A stretch of DNA of 64,000 bases from Mesorhizobium onobrychidis (GTDB lineage: Bacteria; Pseudomonadota; Alphaproteobacteria; Rhizobiales; Rhizobiaceae). Where the stretch lies: NCBI RefSeq assembly GCF_024707545.1, contig NZ_CP062229.1, positions 744,001 through 808,000 on the forward strand, written 5' to 3'. Below, one piece after another: positions 1 through 8,911 of the stretch (positions are counted from its first letter, which is position 1; each line of letters opens with the position of its first letter). Position numbers and translations under genes: made by a program. Below the pieces are notes generated by a model that searched no databases, was not told where the DNA came from, and worked only from the letters and a program-made list of their open reading frames with translations.

Positions 1-24
1 CCGACATCACGGAACGATCCCGAC

Positions 25-1878
25 TTGAACCAGTCGCCAAACCACCAAGCCAAAGCCCGGCCCGGCGAGATCGTAGCGGTGATCCGCCGCATCATCGCCG
101 AGAACAGCCGCGACTATCGCTGGTATTATGTTCTGGCCGTTCTGTGCCTGGTGACGGTTGCGGCCACGACCGCTTTCACCGCCTGGATCATGAAGGATGT
201 CGTCGACCAGATCTTCTATGAGCAGCGCGGCGATCTCATCGCGCTGATCTGTCTATCGATCCTGGGCGCCTTCATGCTGCGCGGGCTGGCCACCTACGGC
301 CAGGCGGTGACGCTGGCCAGGATCGGCAACAATCTGGTGGCCCGATACCAACGCCGCATCTTCGCTCATCTGATGAAGCTCGGCATCGGTTTCTTCAACG
401 ACACGCGCTCGGGACGGCTGGCCGCACAGATCAACGAGAACGTCAACGGCATCCGCGACCTGCTGTCGATGACGCTGACATCAGTGGCACGCGACGCCGT
501 ATCGCTCATCGCGCTGATCGGCGTCATGATCTGGCAGGATCCGATGCTCTCCTTGATGTCGCTGCTGATCGGGCCGCCGCTGATCTACACCGTCGTCTAC
601 CTCACCCGCAGAATAAGGCGCGCCACGCGCGAAGCCGTGCAGATAAACTCGCGGCTGATCGGCGCCATGCAGGAAGCAACGCAAGGCATCGCCATCGTCA
701 AGGCGTTTACGCTGGAGGACGAGCTGTCGCGCCGCGTCAGCGGCCTTGTCGACGGTGCCGAGCAACGGGCAAACCGCATCGCCCGCGTCTCGGAACGGTT
801 GACGCCGATCTCCGAAATGCTGGCCGGCTTCGCCGTCGCCGGCGTCATCGCCTATTCAGGCTATCGGGCGGCCGTCGGCGGCCAGCCGCCTGGCGCGGTC
901 TTTGCCTTCATCACCGCATTGCTGCTCGCCTACGACCCGGCCCGGCGGCTGGCGCGCATGCAGGTCGGCATGGAACGGGCGCTGGTCAATGCACGCATGA
1001 TCTACGAGCTGCTCGACCTCGAGCCGCAGCAAGGCGACGCGCCCGGAGCGGCCGAAGCGAAGATCACCAGGGGCGAGGTGCGTTTCAACAATGTGTCGTT
1101 CGGCTATGTCGCCGACGCTCCGGTGCTGCAGGATCTCAGCTTCGTCGCCGCCGCCGGCAAGATGACGGCCATCGTCGGCGCCTCGGGCGCCGGCAAGTCG
1201 ACGCTGGTGGCGCTTCTGCAGCGTTTCCACGATGTCGAGGCGGGCAGCATCGAGGTCGACGGCCAGGACATTTTAGTGGTGACCAAGCAGTCGCTGCGCC
1301 GCTCCATCGCCTATGTCTCGCAGCAGCCCTATCTGTTCGAAGGCACCATTCGCGACAATATCCGCTACGGACGGCTGAGCGCCAGCGACGCCGAGATCGA
1401 GCTGGCCGCACGACAGGCCGAGGCCGATGGCTTCATCCGCCAGCAGCCGCTAGGCTATGACACCCCTGTCGGTGAAGGCGGCCTGACGCTGTCGGGCGGC
1501 CAGCGCCAGCGCCTGTCGATCGCCCGCGCCATCGTGCGGCAGGCGCCGATCCTGCTGCTCGACGAGGCGACCTCGGCGCTCGACAACGAGGCCGAAGCGC
1601 GCGTCCAGCAGGCGCTGACCAAGGTGATGCGAGGGCGCACGACCATCGTCATCGCGCACCGGCTGTCGACGGTTGTCAATGCCGACCACATCATCGTGCT
1701 GGAACAGGGCCAGTTGGTCGAGCAAGGCACGCACGCCTCGCTGATGGCCGACCCGCACAGCGTCTATGCCCGTTTCCACCGGGTGCAGGGCAACAAGGGG
1801 CTGGGGCTTGTCGACGACGGCAAGCCAATCCAAACTCCGCTGCGGCGCGCGAAAAAAGCGATTGGGAGAAATTTATGA
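25..1878 (+). CDS. ABC exporter, fused transmembrane and ATP-binding domains (MsbA-like)
   Basis: This is a half-transporter that would act as a homodimer in the inner membrane, exporting a lipid or other hydrophobic substrate. About six transmembrane helices occupy residues 35-325 and the nucleotide-binding domain residues 345-590. Walker A (GASGAGKST) is near residue 384, the signature LSGGQRQR near 489 and Walker B ([11 protein letters not shown]) near 510, all intact. The start given is a TTG at base 25. The frame is open back to base 1, so the true start may lie before the window. The stop overlaps the dapB start (ATGA), which implies co-translation. The substrate cannot be read from sequence. 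Confidence 0.9.
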   Translation: MNQSPNHQAKARPGEIVAVIRRIIAENSRDYRWYYVLAVLCLVTVAATTAFTAWIMKDVVDQIFYEQRGDLIALICLSILGAFMLRGLATYGQAVTLARIGNNLVARYQRRIFAHLMKLGIGFFNDTRSGRLAAQINENVNGIRDLLSMTLTSVARDAVSLIALIGVMIWQDPMLSLMSLLIGPPLIYTVVYLTRRIRRATREAVQINSRLIGAMQEATQGIAIVKAFTLEDELSRRVSGLVDGAEQRANRIARVSERLTPISEMLAGFAVAGVIAYSGYRAAVGGQPPGAVFAFITALLLAYDPARRLARMQVGMERALVNARMIYELLDLEPQQGDAPGAAEAKITRGEVRFNNVSFGYVADAPVLQDLSFVAAAGKMTAIVGASGAGKSTLVALLQRFHDVEAGSIEVDGQDILVVTKQSLRRSIAYVSQQPYLFEGTIRDNIRYGRLSASDAEIELAARQAEADGFIRQQPLGYDTPVGEGGLTLSGGQRQRLSIARAIVRQAPILLLDEATSALDNEAEARVQQALTKVMRGRTTIVIAHRLSTVVNADHIIVLEQGQLVEQGTHASLMADPHSVYARFHRVQGNKGLGLVDDGKPIQTPLRRAKKAIGRNL

Positions 1879-2717
1879 GCGGTACGGCCACAAACGACCC
1901 CCCCGTCAATGAAATGGGCCTGGTGGTGGTCGGCGCGGCCGGCCGCATGGGCCAGGCGCTGATCCGCGCCATCCACACCATTCCGGGGGCACGTGTCGCC
2001 GGCGCGATCGAGCGGCCCGGCTCGCCACATCTCGGCAAGGATGCCGGCGAGCTTGCCGGCATCGGCACTATCGGCGTGGCGATCGGCGACGATCCGCTGC
2101 CGGCCTTCGCCAAGGCCGACGGCGTGCTCGATTTCACGAGCCCGACAGCAACAGTCGAATTCGCTGGCTACGCGGCGCAGGCGCGCATCGCCCATGTCAT
2201 CGGCACCACCGGCTGCTCGGCGGACGACAATGCAAAGATAGCGGCGGCGGCGCGCCACGCGACGATCGTCAAGTCAGGCAATATGAGCCTCGGCGTCAAT
2301 CTGCTGGCGGTGCTGGTGGAGCAGGCGGCGCGCGCGCTCGATGCCGACGATTTCGACATCGAAATCCTCGAAATGCATCACCGGCACAAGGTCGACGCGC
2401 CCTCGGGAACGGCGCTGCTGCTCGGTGAAGCCGCCGCCACCGGGCGCGGCATCGATCTTGACGGGAACAGCGTGCGGTCGCGTGACGGCCACACCGGCGT
2501 GCGAAAGGCGGGCTCGATCGGCTTCGCCACACTGCGGGGCGGCTCGGTGGTCGGCGACCATTCCGTGGTGCTGGCCGGCACCGGCGAGCGCATCACGCTC
2601 GCCCATCATGCCGAGGACCGGGCGATCTTCGCCCGCGGCGCGGTCAAGGCCGCACTGTGGGCACGCGGCAGGAAGCCGGGACTGTATTCGATGCGGGACG
2701 TGCTCGGACTCGCCTGA
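1875..2717 (+). CDS. dapB: 4-hydroxy-tetrahydrodipicolinate reductase
   Basis: DapB reduces 4-hydroxy-tetrahydrodipicolinate to tetrahydrodipicolinate with NAD(P)H in the cytoplasmic lysine/diaminopimelate pathway, which feeds peptidoglycan and lysine synthesis. The N-terminal Rossmann motif [10 protein letters not shown] lies near residue 16. The catalytic segment around residues 166-180 reads [14 protein letters not shown], with the paired histidines and lysine of the family. At 280 residues it has the usual length. Its start overlaps the stop of the preceding exporter gene by four bases, and gpmA follows 32 bases after its stop. Confidence 0.96.
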   Translation: MSGTATNDPPVNEMGLVVVGAAGRMGQALIRAIHTIPGARVAGAIERPGSPHLGKDAGELAGIGTIGVAIGDDPLPAFAKADGVLDFTSPTATVEFAGYAAQARIAHVIGTTGCSADDNAKIAAAARHATIVKSGNMSLGVNLLAVLVEQAARALDADDFDIEILEMHHRHKVDAPSGTALLLGEAAATGRGIDLDGNSVRSRDGHTGVRKAGSIGFATLRGGSVVGDHSVVLAGTGERITLAHHAEDRAIFARGAVKAALWARGRKPGLYSMRDVLGLA

Positions 2718-2749
2718 GACGATCTGATCCACAAACTGAAGGAGCAAAA

Positions 2750-3370
2750 ATGTCGGGAACTCTCGTGCTCGTGCGCCATGGCCAGAGCGAATGGAACCTG
2801 AAGAACCTTTTCACCGGCTGGCGCGATGTCGACCTGACCGAATTAGGCCACGCCGAGGCCAAGGAGGCGGGCGCCAAGCTGAAGGCGCGCGGCATGAAGT
2901 TCGACATCGCCTTCACGTCGTCGCTGATCAGGGCGCAGAAGACCTGCCAGCATATTCTCGATGCCGTCGGCCAGAGCGATCTCGAGACGATCCGCGACCA
3001 AGCGCTGAACGAGCGCGACTATGGCGACCTCTCCGGCCTCAACAAGGACGACGCGCGCCAGAAATGGGGCGAGGAGCAGGTGCATGTCTGGCGCCGCTCC
3101 TACGACGTGCCGCCGCCCGGTGGCGAAAGCCTGAAGGACACCGGCGCGCGCGTCTGGCCCTATTATCTGCACGACCTGCAGCCGCATGTGCTGCGCGGCG
3201 GCACCGTGCTGGTGGCGGCGCACGGCAATTCGCTGCGCGCGCTGATCATGGCGCTGGACGGCAAGTCGGGTGAGGAGATCGTCAGACTGGAGCTCGGCAC
3301 CGGCGTGCCGGTCATCTACAAGCTCAACGCCGATTCGACCGTGGCTTCGAAGGAAGTGCTGGAGGGGTGA
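2750..3370 (+). CDS. gpmA: 2,3-bisphosphoglycerate-dependent phosphoglycerate mutase
   Basis: The enzyme interconverts 3- and 2-phosphoglycerate in glycolysis and gluconeogenesis through a phosphohistidine intermediate. The histidine phosphatase motif [10 protein letters not shown] places the catalytic His at residue 10, and the second active-site histidine lies in [10 protein letters not shown] near residue 157. The start is the ATG at 2750, preceded by a GGAG site five bases upstream. A longer in-frame reading from 2657 would run into dapB and lacks family similarity. The 206-residue length fits the short alphaproteobacterial dPGM form. Confidence 0.95.
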   Translation: MSGTLVLVRHGQSEWNLKNLFTGWRDVDLTELGHAEAKEAGAKLKARGMKFDIAFTSSLIRAQKTCQHILDAVGQSDLETIRDQALNERDYGDLSGLNKDDARQKWGEEQVHVWRRSYDVPPPGGESLKDTGARVWPYYLHDLQPHVLRGGTVLVAAHGNSLRALIMALDGKSGEEIVRLELGTGVPVIYKLNADSTVASKEVLEG

Positions 3371-3451
3371 GCCGGCGCGCGGGCGTGTTTCTTGATTGAG
3401 CAAAAAAGCGCGTTGACACTCGCCCCTTGCCCGCCTAAAGAGCCCGCACCA

Positions 3452-3536
3452 GCCCAGATGGCGGAATTGGTAGACGCGCACGGTTCAGGTCCGTGTTCCG
3501 CAAGGAGTGGAGGTTCGAGTCCTCTTCTGGGCACCA
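3452..3536 (+). tRNA. tRNA-Leu, anticodon CAG
   Basis: The acceptor stem pairs GCCCAGA with TCTGGGC and the 3' CCA is encoded. The anticodon stem CACGG/CCGTG encloses the loop TTCAGGT, giving anticodon CAG (reads CUG). The long variable arm typical of class II tRNAs is present, followed by the T arm GGTTCGAGTCC. A decayed integrase starts 99 bases downstream, so this tRNA was probably an attachment site. Confidence 0.96.
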
Positions 3537-3634
3537 TCTATCTGCTAAGAGCCTGATTTCTTTCAGGTTCTGATTTTTCTGATCCAGTTCGGCCCAGTTG
3601 TAACAGTGACTGTTATAGTCAGGGCTCGAACAGG

Positions 3635-4759
3635 ATGTCGAAACTCCCCGAACGGATGATGAGGCGAAGCGGCACCCTCTACTGCCGAATTTGGGCGGGC
3701 AATCGGTGAGGGGCAGCCTGATCTTTCGCTGGGCGATCTTCGTGCAGGCAATTTTCGGCAGGCGGAGAATCCTGAGGCGTCTGGCTTGGGCAGTTCCCTG
3801 CCGACGGCACCAGCCGCCAAGCCGATCTCGCTCGACGAACTCTTCGAGCGCTGGGAGGCGGAAACCGATCCGAGTGGCCGCACACTGTCCAGCTGGCGCG
3901 GCATCATGCGCGACCTCAAATCATTCGTCGGGGACAAGGCGGACGACATTACTCGCATCGCGGCCGAGGGTATCGTCGGCTGGAAAGACAAGCTCGTCAA
4001 AGCCAACAAGGCGGCGGCAACCATTGCGCGAGGCTATCTCGGCAGCGCCCCTGCGCTGTTCAGGTTTGCCGTGGCGAACAGGCTCGCGGCCTCCGATCCC
4101 TCCCAGGGCATCAAGGTCGCGCGCAAGACGAAGGCGGGCAAGAAGATGCTCGGCTACAGCGGCGAGGAGGCGGCTCGTCTGCTGGACCTGGCCAGCAATG
4201 CTTCCTAGCCCTCGAAGAAGTGGCTCCCCTGGTTGGCCGCCGCGACAGGCTCGCGGATTGGGGAGGTGGCATAGCCGCATGGTAGCCACGTATTTGCGGA
4301 AGACGGATTTCAAGTCGTCAAGATAACGCCTGCCAGCGACGCCAGCAGCCTCAAGAAATGTAGAAAGTGCAAGGACCGTGCCGATCCATCCCGCACTTAT
4401 CACAGCTGGATTCCTGGAATTCGTGGCGGAGAAGGGAACAGGGCCCACTCTTCTATGGCCGCTCCTCAGGCGATCCAAAGCGAAAGCATGCCTCGAAAGG
4501 CGTTGCCAACCGGCTGGCCACATGGATTCGAGCGAACGGGTTTTCCGATCGACGCAAAGCGCCGAATCATGCGCTCAGGCACTGGTTCAAGACCGAAGCG
4601 TCAAGGGTTGGCATTTCTGACAGCGTGGCCGACGCCATTCAGGGCCACACCGACAGCAGTTCCTCGGGTGTCTACAGTCATATCGGCTTGGCCCTGATGG
4701 CATCAGCGCTCGAGAAGATCGAACTGCCGCCGCGCCGCAGCGTGTCCTTAGACGCTTAG
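3635..4759 (+). pseudogene. Decayed phage-type tyrosine recombinase (integrase)
   Basis: Pieces of one integrase can be read in order across all three plus frames. From 3635 there is an N-terminal piece beginning MSKLPERMMRRSGTLYCRIW that stops at 3707. A core-binding piece (SLDELFERWEAETDPSGRT, TLSSWRGIMRDLKSFVGD) runs to a stop at 4206. A piece with the first catalytic arginine, ATGSRIGEVA, lies near 4240. Then come fragments with PIHPALITAGFLEFVAEKG near 4385 and finally the catalytic C-terminus with HALRHWFKT, GHTDSSSSGVYSH and the presumed nucleophilic Tyr, ending at 4759. At least four frame changes and internal stops make it non-functional. Its place just downstream of tRNA-Leu fits integration into the tRNA 3' end. 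I found no second copy of the tRNA end in the next 1.5 kb. Confidence 0.85.
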
Positions 4760-5205
4760 AGAGCTACACGTCCGCGCTGGAGCAAGCTCGTAACCTCCTG
4801 ATTGCGCAAGAGCGGTCATCGCCGAACCACTACTCAGACGTCGCATTTAGGGCCGTTCTCGTTGCCGGCCAGCCTCGACTGAGGCGACACTTCGCGGGAT
4901 GGCGCGAATGTTTGGTACGACATGAGGCGGCACCCCAGCGAAGATCCGCAAAATACTAGAAATTTGGATCTTCGCTTAGTCGCATTATGGAATGTCGGTT
5001 TTTGTCCTCAATCCCGCCACAGATGACAATTCCTGGTACTTCCACGTCTCACCGATGCTGACCTTGCAGCATTACAAAACGAAGGTCTGGAACGGGCCGA
5101 TTTGCGGACGGGCGGCTTCAGGCTGCGGATCTTCAAGAGCGGACATTCACCGGGTCGGGTGGGACAGCGGACGTTCAGCGATATCCACGTCAGACCTTAC
5201 ACAGG
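4760..5205. other. Non-coding remnant DNA after the integrase ruin
   Basis: No convincing gene is seen. Short open frames here lack ribosome sites and family similarity. Fragments such as GCGGACATTC near 5140 resemble degenerate interspersed repeats found in rhizobia, which is a recollection rather than a match I could test. Confidence 0.4.
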
Positions 5206-5241
5206 GAAATGACAAAAGCCCCGGAAGCGGTCGATCCGGGG
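5206..5241 (-). terminator. Rho-independent terminator for the sigma factor gene
   Basis: Read on the minus strand, the stem CCCCGGA/TCCGGGG (5219-5225 with 5235-5241) is followed by CTTTTGTCATTTC. It lies about 28 bases after the stop of the ECF sigma factor gene and points the right way. Confidence 0.65.
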
Positions 5242-5268
5242 TCGACCATGTCCTTGTCTGATCAGGGA

Positions 5269-6543
5269 TTATGATGACATCGCTGCGTCGGCCGCCTCGG
5301 CGGCGCGCCGTCTCAGCAGGTCATGTTCCCGCCTGTTGCCCGCCAGCGTCGCGGCCGCTTCGAACGCGGCGCGCGCCTCCTCGTAACGGCCGAGCTTGTG
5401 GAGTAGGTCGCCGCGAACGCTCGGCAGCAGGTGATAGCCTTTGAGCGCCGGCTCGCGCGCAAGGCGGTCCACGATCACCAGCGCCACTTCTGGGCCCTCG
5501 GCCATACCGACGGCAACCGCGCGGTTGAGGTCGATGATTGGCGAGCGCACGACAGCCGCCAGTTCCGCATAAAGTCCGGCGATGCGCGACCAGTCGGTAT
5601 CGCCCGCCGTCCTCGCCTGGGCGTGGCAGGCGATAATCGTCGCCTGGAGGACGTAAATGCCGCCGGCTCCGCCTAATTCGCGTGCTCGCCCGAGCGCCTG
5701 CATCCCGCGCCGGATCTGGAGATGGTCCCAGAGTGCGCGGTTCTGGTCCAGCATGAGGATTGGCTCGCCCCCTGCATCAGTACGCGCCGCCGTGCGCGAG
5801 GCGTTCAGCTCCATCAGAGCGAGCAGTCCATGGGCTTCCGGCTCGTGTGGCACGATGGAGGTGAGCACGCGGCCCATGCGAAGCGCTTCATTACAGAGCT
5901 GGGGGCGCAGCCAGTCCTCGCCGCTCGCCGCGGTGTAGCCTTCGTTGAAGATGAGGTAGACGACCTCCAGCACCGAGGAGAGCCGCTTTGAGAGCTCCTC
6001 GCCGCTTGGGGTCTCGTAGGCCAGCCCCGATTCCGAAAGAGTCCGCTTCGCGCGCACGATGCGCTGGGCGATCGTCGCCTCCGGCAGCAGGAAGGCCCTG
6101 GCGATCTCCTCGGTTGTCAGGCCGCAGATCATCCGCAGTGCCAGCGCCGCGCGCGCCTGGTGCGACAGTCGCGGGTGACAGGCGGTGAAGATGAGCCGAA
6201 GCAGTTCATCGCCTATGTCGTCGTCCAGGGCCGAGTCGAGGTCGGGCATGGCCTGCTGCTCCTCCTCCATGTCCCAGGTGATAATGTCGTGCTTGCGCGC
6301 GAGCATCCGGCTGCGGCGCAGATGATCCAGGGCCCGGCGCTTGGCGGTCGCCATCAGCCAGGCGCCGGGTTTTTCTGGAACGCCTGTGGCGGGCCACCGC
6401 TCAAGGGCGGCCAGCAGGGCTTCCTGCGTCAAATCCTCGGCCAACGGCACATCGCGCAGCATCCTCGCCAGACTGGTGATCAGCCGGGGCTGCTCGATCC
6501 GCCACACGGCGAGGATCGTGCGATGGGCGTCGGCGACCGTCAT
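5269..6543 (-). CDS. ECF42-type RNA polymerase sigma factor with C-terminal TPR-like domain
   Basis: This 424-residue protein has sigma region 2 in its first 90 residues (LAEDLTQEALLAALERWP, AWLMATAKRRALDHLRR), region 4 around residues 125-180 (ICGLTTEEIARAFLLPEATI), and a long alpha-helical C-terminal extension of about 240 residues. That extension is characteristic of the ECF42 group. These sigma factors have no anti-sigma gene but sit beside DGPF/YCII proteins, exactly as here. The start chosen is the ATG at 6543. The upstream in-frame extension is arginine/serine-rich and overlaps the YCII gene. A GTG at 6573 is a less likely start. Confidence 0.9.
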   Translation of the reverse strand: MTVADAHRTILAVWRIEQPRLITSLARMLRDVPLAEDLTQEALLAALERWPATGVPEKPGAWLMATAKRRALDHLRRSRMLARKHDIITWDMEEEQQAMPDLDSALDDDIGDELLRLIFTACHPRLSHQARAALALRMICGLTTEEIARAFLLPEATIAQRIVRAKRTLSESGLAYETPSGEELSKRLSSVLEVVYLIFNEGYTAASGEDWLRPQLCNEALRMGRVLTSIVPHEPEAHGLLALMELNASRTAARTDAGGEPILMLDQNRALWDHLQIRRGMQALGRARELGGAGGIYVLQATIIACHAQARTAGDTDWSRIAGLYAELAAVVRSPIIDLNRAVAVGMAEGPEVALVIVDRLAREPALKGYHLLPSVRGDLLHKLGRYEEARAAFEAAATLAGNRREHDLLRRRAAEAADAAMSS

Positions 6544-6574
6544 GGCCGCCGACCACGTCTGCAGGAACGTCACC

Positions 6575-6925
6575 TCAAGGGCCGGCAAACGCGCGGACCT
6601 CGCACGTGCCCTCCCAATCCGGCATGAAATCCTTGTGGAGCTGCATGAACTCGACCGCCGACGCCACAGCCTCTTCCTTGTTCCGGAACTCCATGATCGC
6701 GTAGCCCCCGATGACCTCCTTCGCCTCGACGAACGGGCCATCGATCACGCTGAGCTTCCCATCGGCGATGCGCACCTGCGCGCCCATCGCGACCGGCGTG
6801 AGCCCGCCCATGTCGACCATGCGGCCGGCCTTGATTTCCCGGTCGGCGAGCTTGTTCATCGCCTCGATGAGTTCCGCCGTTGGCGGTCCGGCGTGGGCGG
6901 AAGTGACGAACGACATGAAGCGCAT
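6575..6925 (-). CDS. YCII-family (DGPF) protein, partner of the ECF42 sigma factor
   Basis: A 116-residue YCII-related protein with the diagnostic DGPF motif (IDGPFVEAKE) near residue 62 and the ending WEGTCEVRAF. DGPF proteins are usual targets or partners of ECF42 sigma factors; their biochemical role is not settled. The gene starts at an ATG preceded by a strong AGGAGGAG site and lies 31 bases before the sigma factor start on the same strand, so the two are probably co-transcribed and probably autoregulated. Confidence 0.9.
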   Translation of the reverse strand: MRFMSFVTSAHAGPPTAELIEAMNKLADREIKAGRMVDMGGLTPVAMGAQVRIADGKLSVIDGPFVEAKEVIGGYAIMEFRNKEEAVASAVEFMQLHKDFMPDWEGTCEVRAFAGP

Positions 6926-7329
6926 TTGAGAACTCCTCCTGAGGCGAGCCGCGGACGTGATGGCCGCTGAACAGTCTCGCTAATAAGTCGACGAACCAGC
7001 CCCCCGCGGATCGACATGCGCTTTGAATAAAATCACGCCCGGGCTCTAAAGACGATGGGCGAGTGAACAGGCCCGATTGACCAACCCCATCTAACCCCGA
7101 CAACTCGTCCAGTGTCGTGAGTTGCGTTGCCGCGTCAATTTTGGCGGCTAGGAGGCTGCTTGCGCATTCTTACGGGGCAGTGGTTCTAACTTCCGCTGAA
7201 TGGCCGGTTCTGACCCAGGACAGACCTTTGGCGGTCGCTCGGTGGTCGACTGCACCTCTGCGGACATTCGAAACCATGATGTTGCTTGAGATGCAATGCG
7301 CTCCAGGGTCGGCACTGCCAAGCGGCAAA
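6926..7329. other. Intergenic DNA without a recognisable gene
   Basis: About 400 bases separate the YCII gene from the end of the cyclase gene. The stretch 7190-7275 (GAATGGCCGGTTCTGACCC, then GCGGACATTCG) resembles a degenerate interspersed repeat seen in rhizobial genomes. The promoter of the YCII/sigma operon should lie just before 6925, but I see no clear motif. Confidence 0.4.
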
Positions 7330-8400
7330 TCAGGCCGGGAGCCGCCACATTCGCACACGACCTGTACCACGCAATTCCGTTTCCGCGAGTGGGTCGCAAG
7401 CAAAATCTGGTCCAAGCAGTTTGCGAGTTGCATCCGAAATACGGATTTCATCGGGCTCTGCGGACGTTTGAATACGTGCGGCGAGATTAACGGTCTCGCC
7501 CCACAGGTCATAGGCAAACCGCCTTTTGCCTATGACGCCCGCGACGATTGGCCCTGAGTGAATTCCAATTCTGAGTCTTATCGGTTCTCCTGCGAAGCGT
7601 TCGCGCTTAACCGCCTTCCGCAGTTCAAGTGCATAGTGCGCAAGGGCTTCAGCATGATCGGATCGCGCGACGGGCAGGCCAGCGACCACCATCACACAAT
7701 CGCCGATTGTCTTGATCTTTTCGCAGCCGTATCGTTCCGAGAGCAGATCCGCCGCCTTGAAGAAGTAATTTAGAATAGCGAGCGTTGTCTCGGCTCCGAC
7801 GCTCCGCGCTCTTTCCGTAAAGCCGACGATGTCGGCAAAAAGCACACTCACGTCAGCATGGTTGTCTGCAATTTGTTCGTCCGCTTTTAACCGCTCCGCG
7901 ATCGACGCCGGAAGAATGTTGAGGAGTAGGCTTTCGGCGCGCTGGTATTCACGCGACAATCCCTCTTGGCTCTGCCTCAACGCCTCGTTCGTCAATTGTA
8001 ATTTTTCGTTGAGTTGACGCTCCCTCTCTTGCAGGAGTGTCATTTCATAAGCCTTCTGTTGAAGCCGCTGCCTATTGTCGCGTTCGGCAGTGGCGTCAAG
8101 AAAGAGCAGCCATACGCAGGCATTGTCAGCAAAAAGATGAAGGTCCGCGACACGCCCGCTGGGCAGTTCGACCATGGCCATATGATATGGAAGCTCCGGG
8201 CAAGGCAGCAAACCTTCCATGAATTCAAGCTGCTCGGCAACAGGCTTACCAATGCGAAGTGATGAGAGGCCGTAATGTTCAACACTACCGCCCTTCGCAG
8301 CTATGCAATGCTGGGCGTCAATTTTCAGATATGCGACAGAGTGCTCGTTGTAGAAGAAATTGTAAATCCAGCTTCTGACTTCTCTTGGCAATCCATGCAT
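7330..8400 (-). CDS. Class III adenylate cyclase with PAS-like N-terminus
   Basis: The 356-residue protein has an N-terminal sensor-like region (1-105), a coiled coil (105-165) and a C-terminal class III cyclase domain (180-350). The metal-binding aspartates D190 (LFADIVGF) and D234 (IKTIGDCV), the ATP-selecting pair K230 and D298 (RRFAYDLWGETVN) and the transition-state N305 and R309 are all present, so it should make cAMP. No membrane segment is seen. Its ATG lies three bases after the stop of the small GTPase gene. As the last gene of the four-gene cluster it is the likely output enzyme, perhaps under GTPase control (inference). Confidence 0.9.
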   Translation of the reverse strand: MHGLPREVRSWIYNFFYNEHSVAYLKIDAQHCIAAKGGSVEHYGLSSLRIGKPVAEQLEFMEGLLPCPELPYHMAMVELPSGRVADLHLFADNACVWLLFLDATAERDNRQRLQQKAYEMTLLQERERQLNEKLQLTNEALRQSQEGLSREYQRAESLLLNILPASIAERLKADEQIADNHADVSVLFADIVGFTERARSVGAETTLAILNYFFKAADLLSERYGCEKIKTIGDCVMVVAGLPVARSDHAEALAHYALELRKAVKRERFAGEPIRLRIGIHSGPIVAGVIGKRRFAYDLWGETVNLAARIQTSAEPDEIRISDATRKLLGPDFACDPLAETELRGTGRVRMWRLPA

Positions 8401-8403
8401 GGT

Positions 8404-8895
8404 CTATTTGGTGACCATCGAAGCAAGCTGACGAAACGCATCGTCAACATGTTCACCCGAAAGCGCACTTGTTAGATAGATTTGCCATCCAAGTTGCCTC
8501 AGTTCGTTAATCTCATTATCCGATATTGCCCACCGATCGGCCAGATCGGATTTGTTCAACAGCAATACGAACGGCATAGCGCCGAATTCGGCCTCGGCCC
8601 GCTCGCGCAGCGTGAGCGCCACCGCTAGGGTAGCGGCGCGGGTTCCATCGACGACAAGCACAAGCCCGCTCGCGCCTCGCACATAGCTGACGCGGAACGA
8701 GCCGATATCGTCTTCGCCGGCCAAATCCCACAAGATCAGATCCACGGTTTTATCCGGCAATACAACACTCTTCTTGTCGATTTTCACTCCCACCGTGGTC
8801 AAGTAGGTTTCTGAAAAGATGCTTTGCACAAACCTGCGAACCAGACTCGTCTTTCCGACAGCGAACCCGCCCAACATGCAGATCTTCTTTTGCAA
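8404..8895 (-). CDS. Ras-like small GTPase (prokaryotic Rab/Arf-like)
   Basis: A complete 163-residue G domain: G1 P-loop GGFAVGKTS (9-17), switch I TTVG (33-36), G3 DLAGED (57-62), G4 NKSD (114-117) and G5 TSA (142-144). It is a stand-alone domain without membrane anchor or lipidation signal. Residue 61, equivalent to Ras Gln61, is Glu, so intrinsic hydrolysis may be unusual. The start is a TTG at 8895 with a GGAG site nine bases upstream; starting at the next Met would delete the first beta strand. It lies 16 bases after the OmpA-protein gene and three before the cyclase gene. Bacterial Ras-like GTPases such as MglA act as polarity or signalling switches. The role here is inferred from neighbours only. 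Confidence 0.92.
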   Translation of the reverse strand: MQKKICMLGGFAVGKTSLVRRFVQSIFSETYLTTVGVKIDKKSVVLPDKTVDLILWDLAGEDDIGSFRVSYVRGASGLVLVVDGTRAATLAVALTLRERAEAEFGAMPFVLLLNKSDLADRWAISDNEINELRQLGWQIYLTSALSGEHVDDAFRQLASMVTK

Positions 8896-8911
8896 TATCC
8901 TGGGCTCCGCC

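Noticed and set aside
3537..5260. Second attachment site for the tRNA-Leu integration
   Set aside because: No second copy of the tRNA 3' sequence was found by eye in this stretch.
4992..5261. 89-residue open frame after the integrase ruin
   Set aside because: No ribosome site, no similarity, and it runs into the terminator of the opposite gene.
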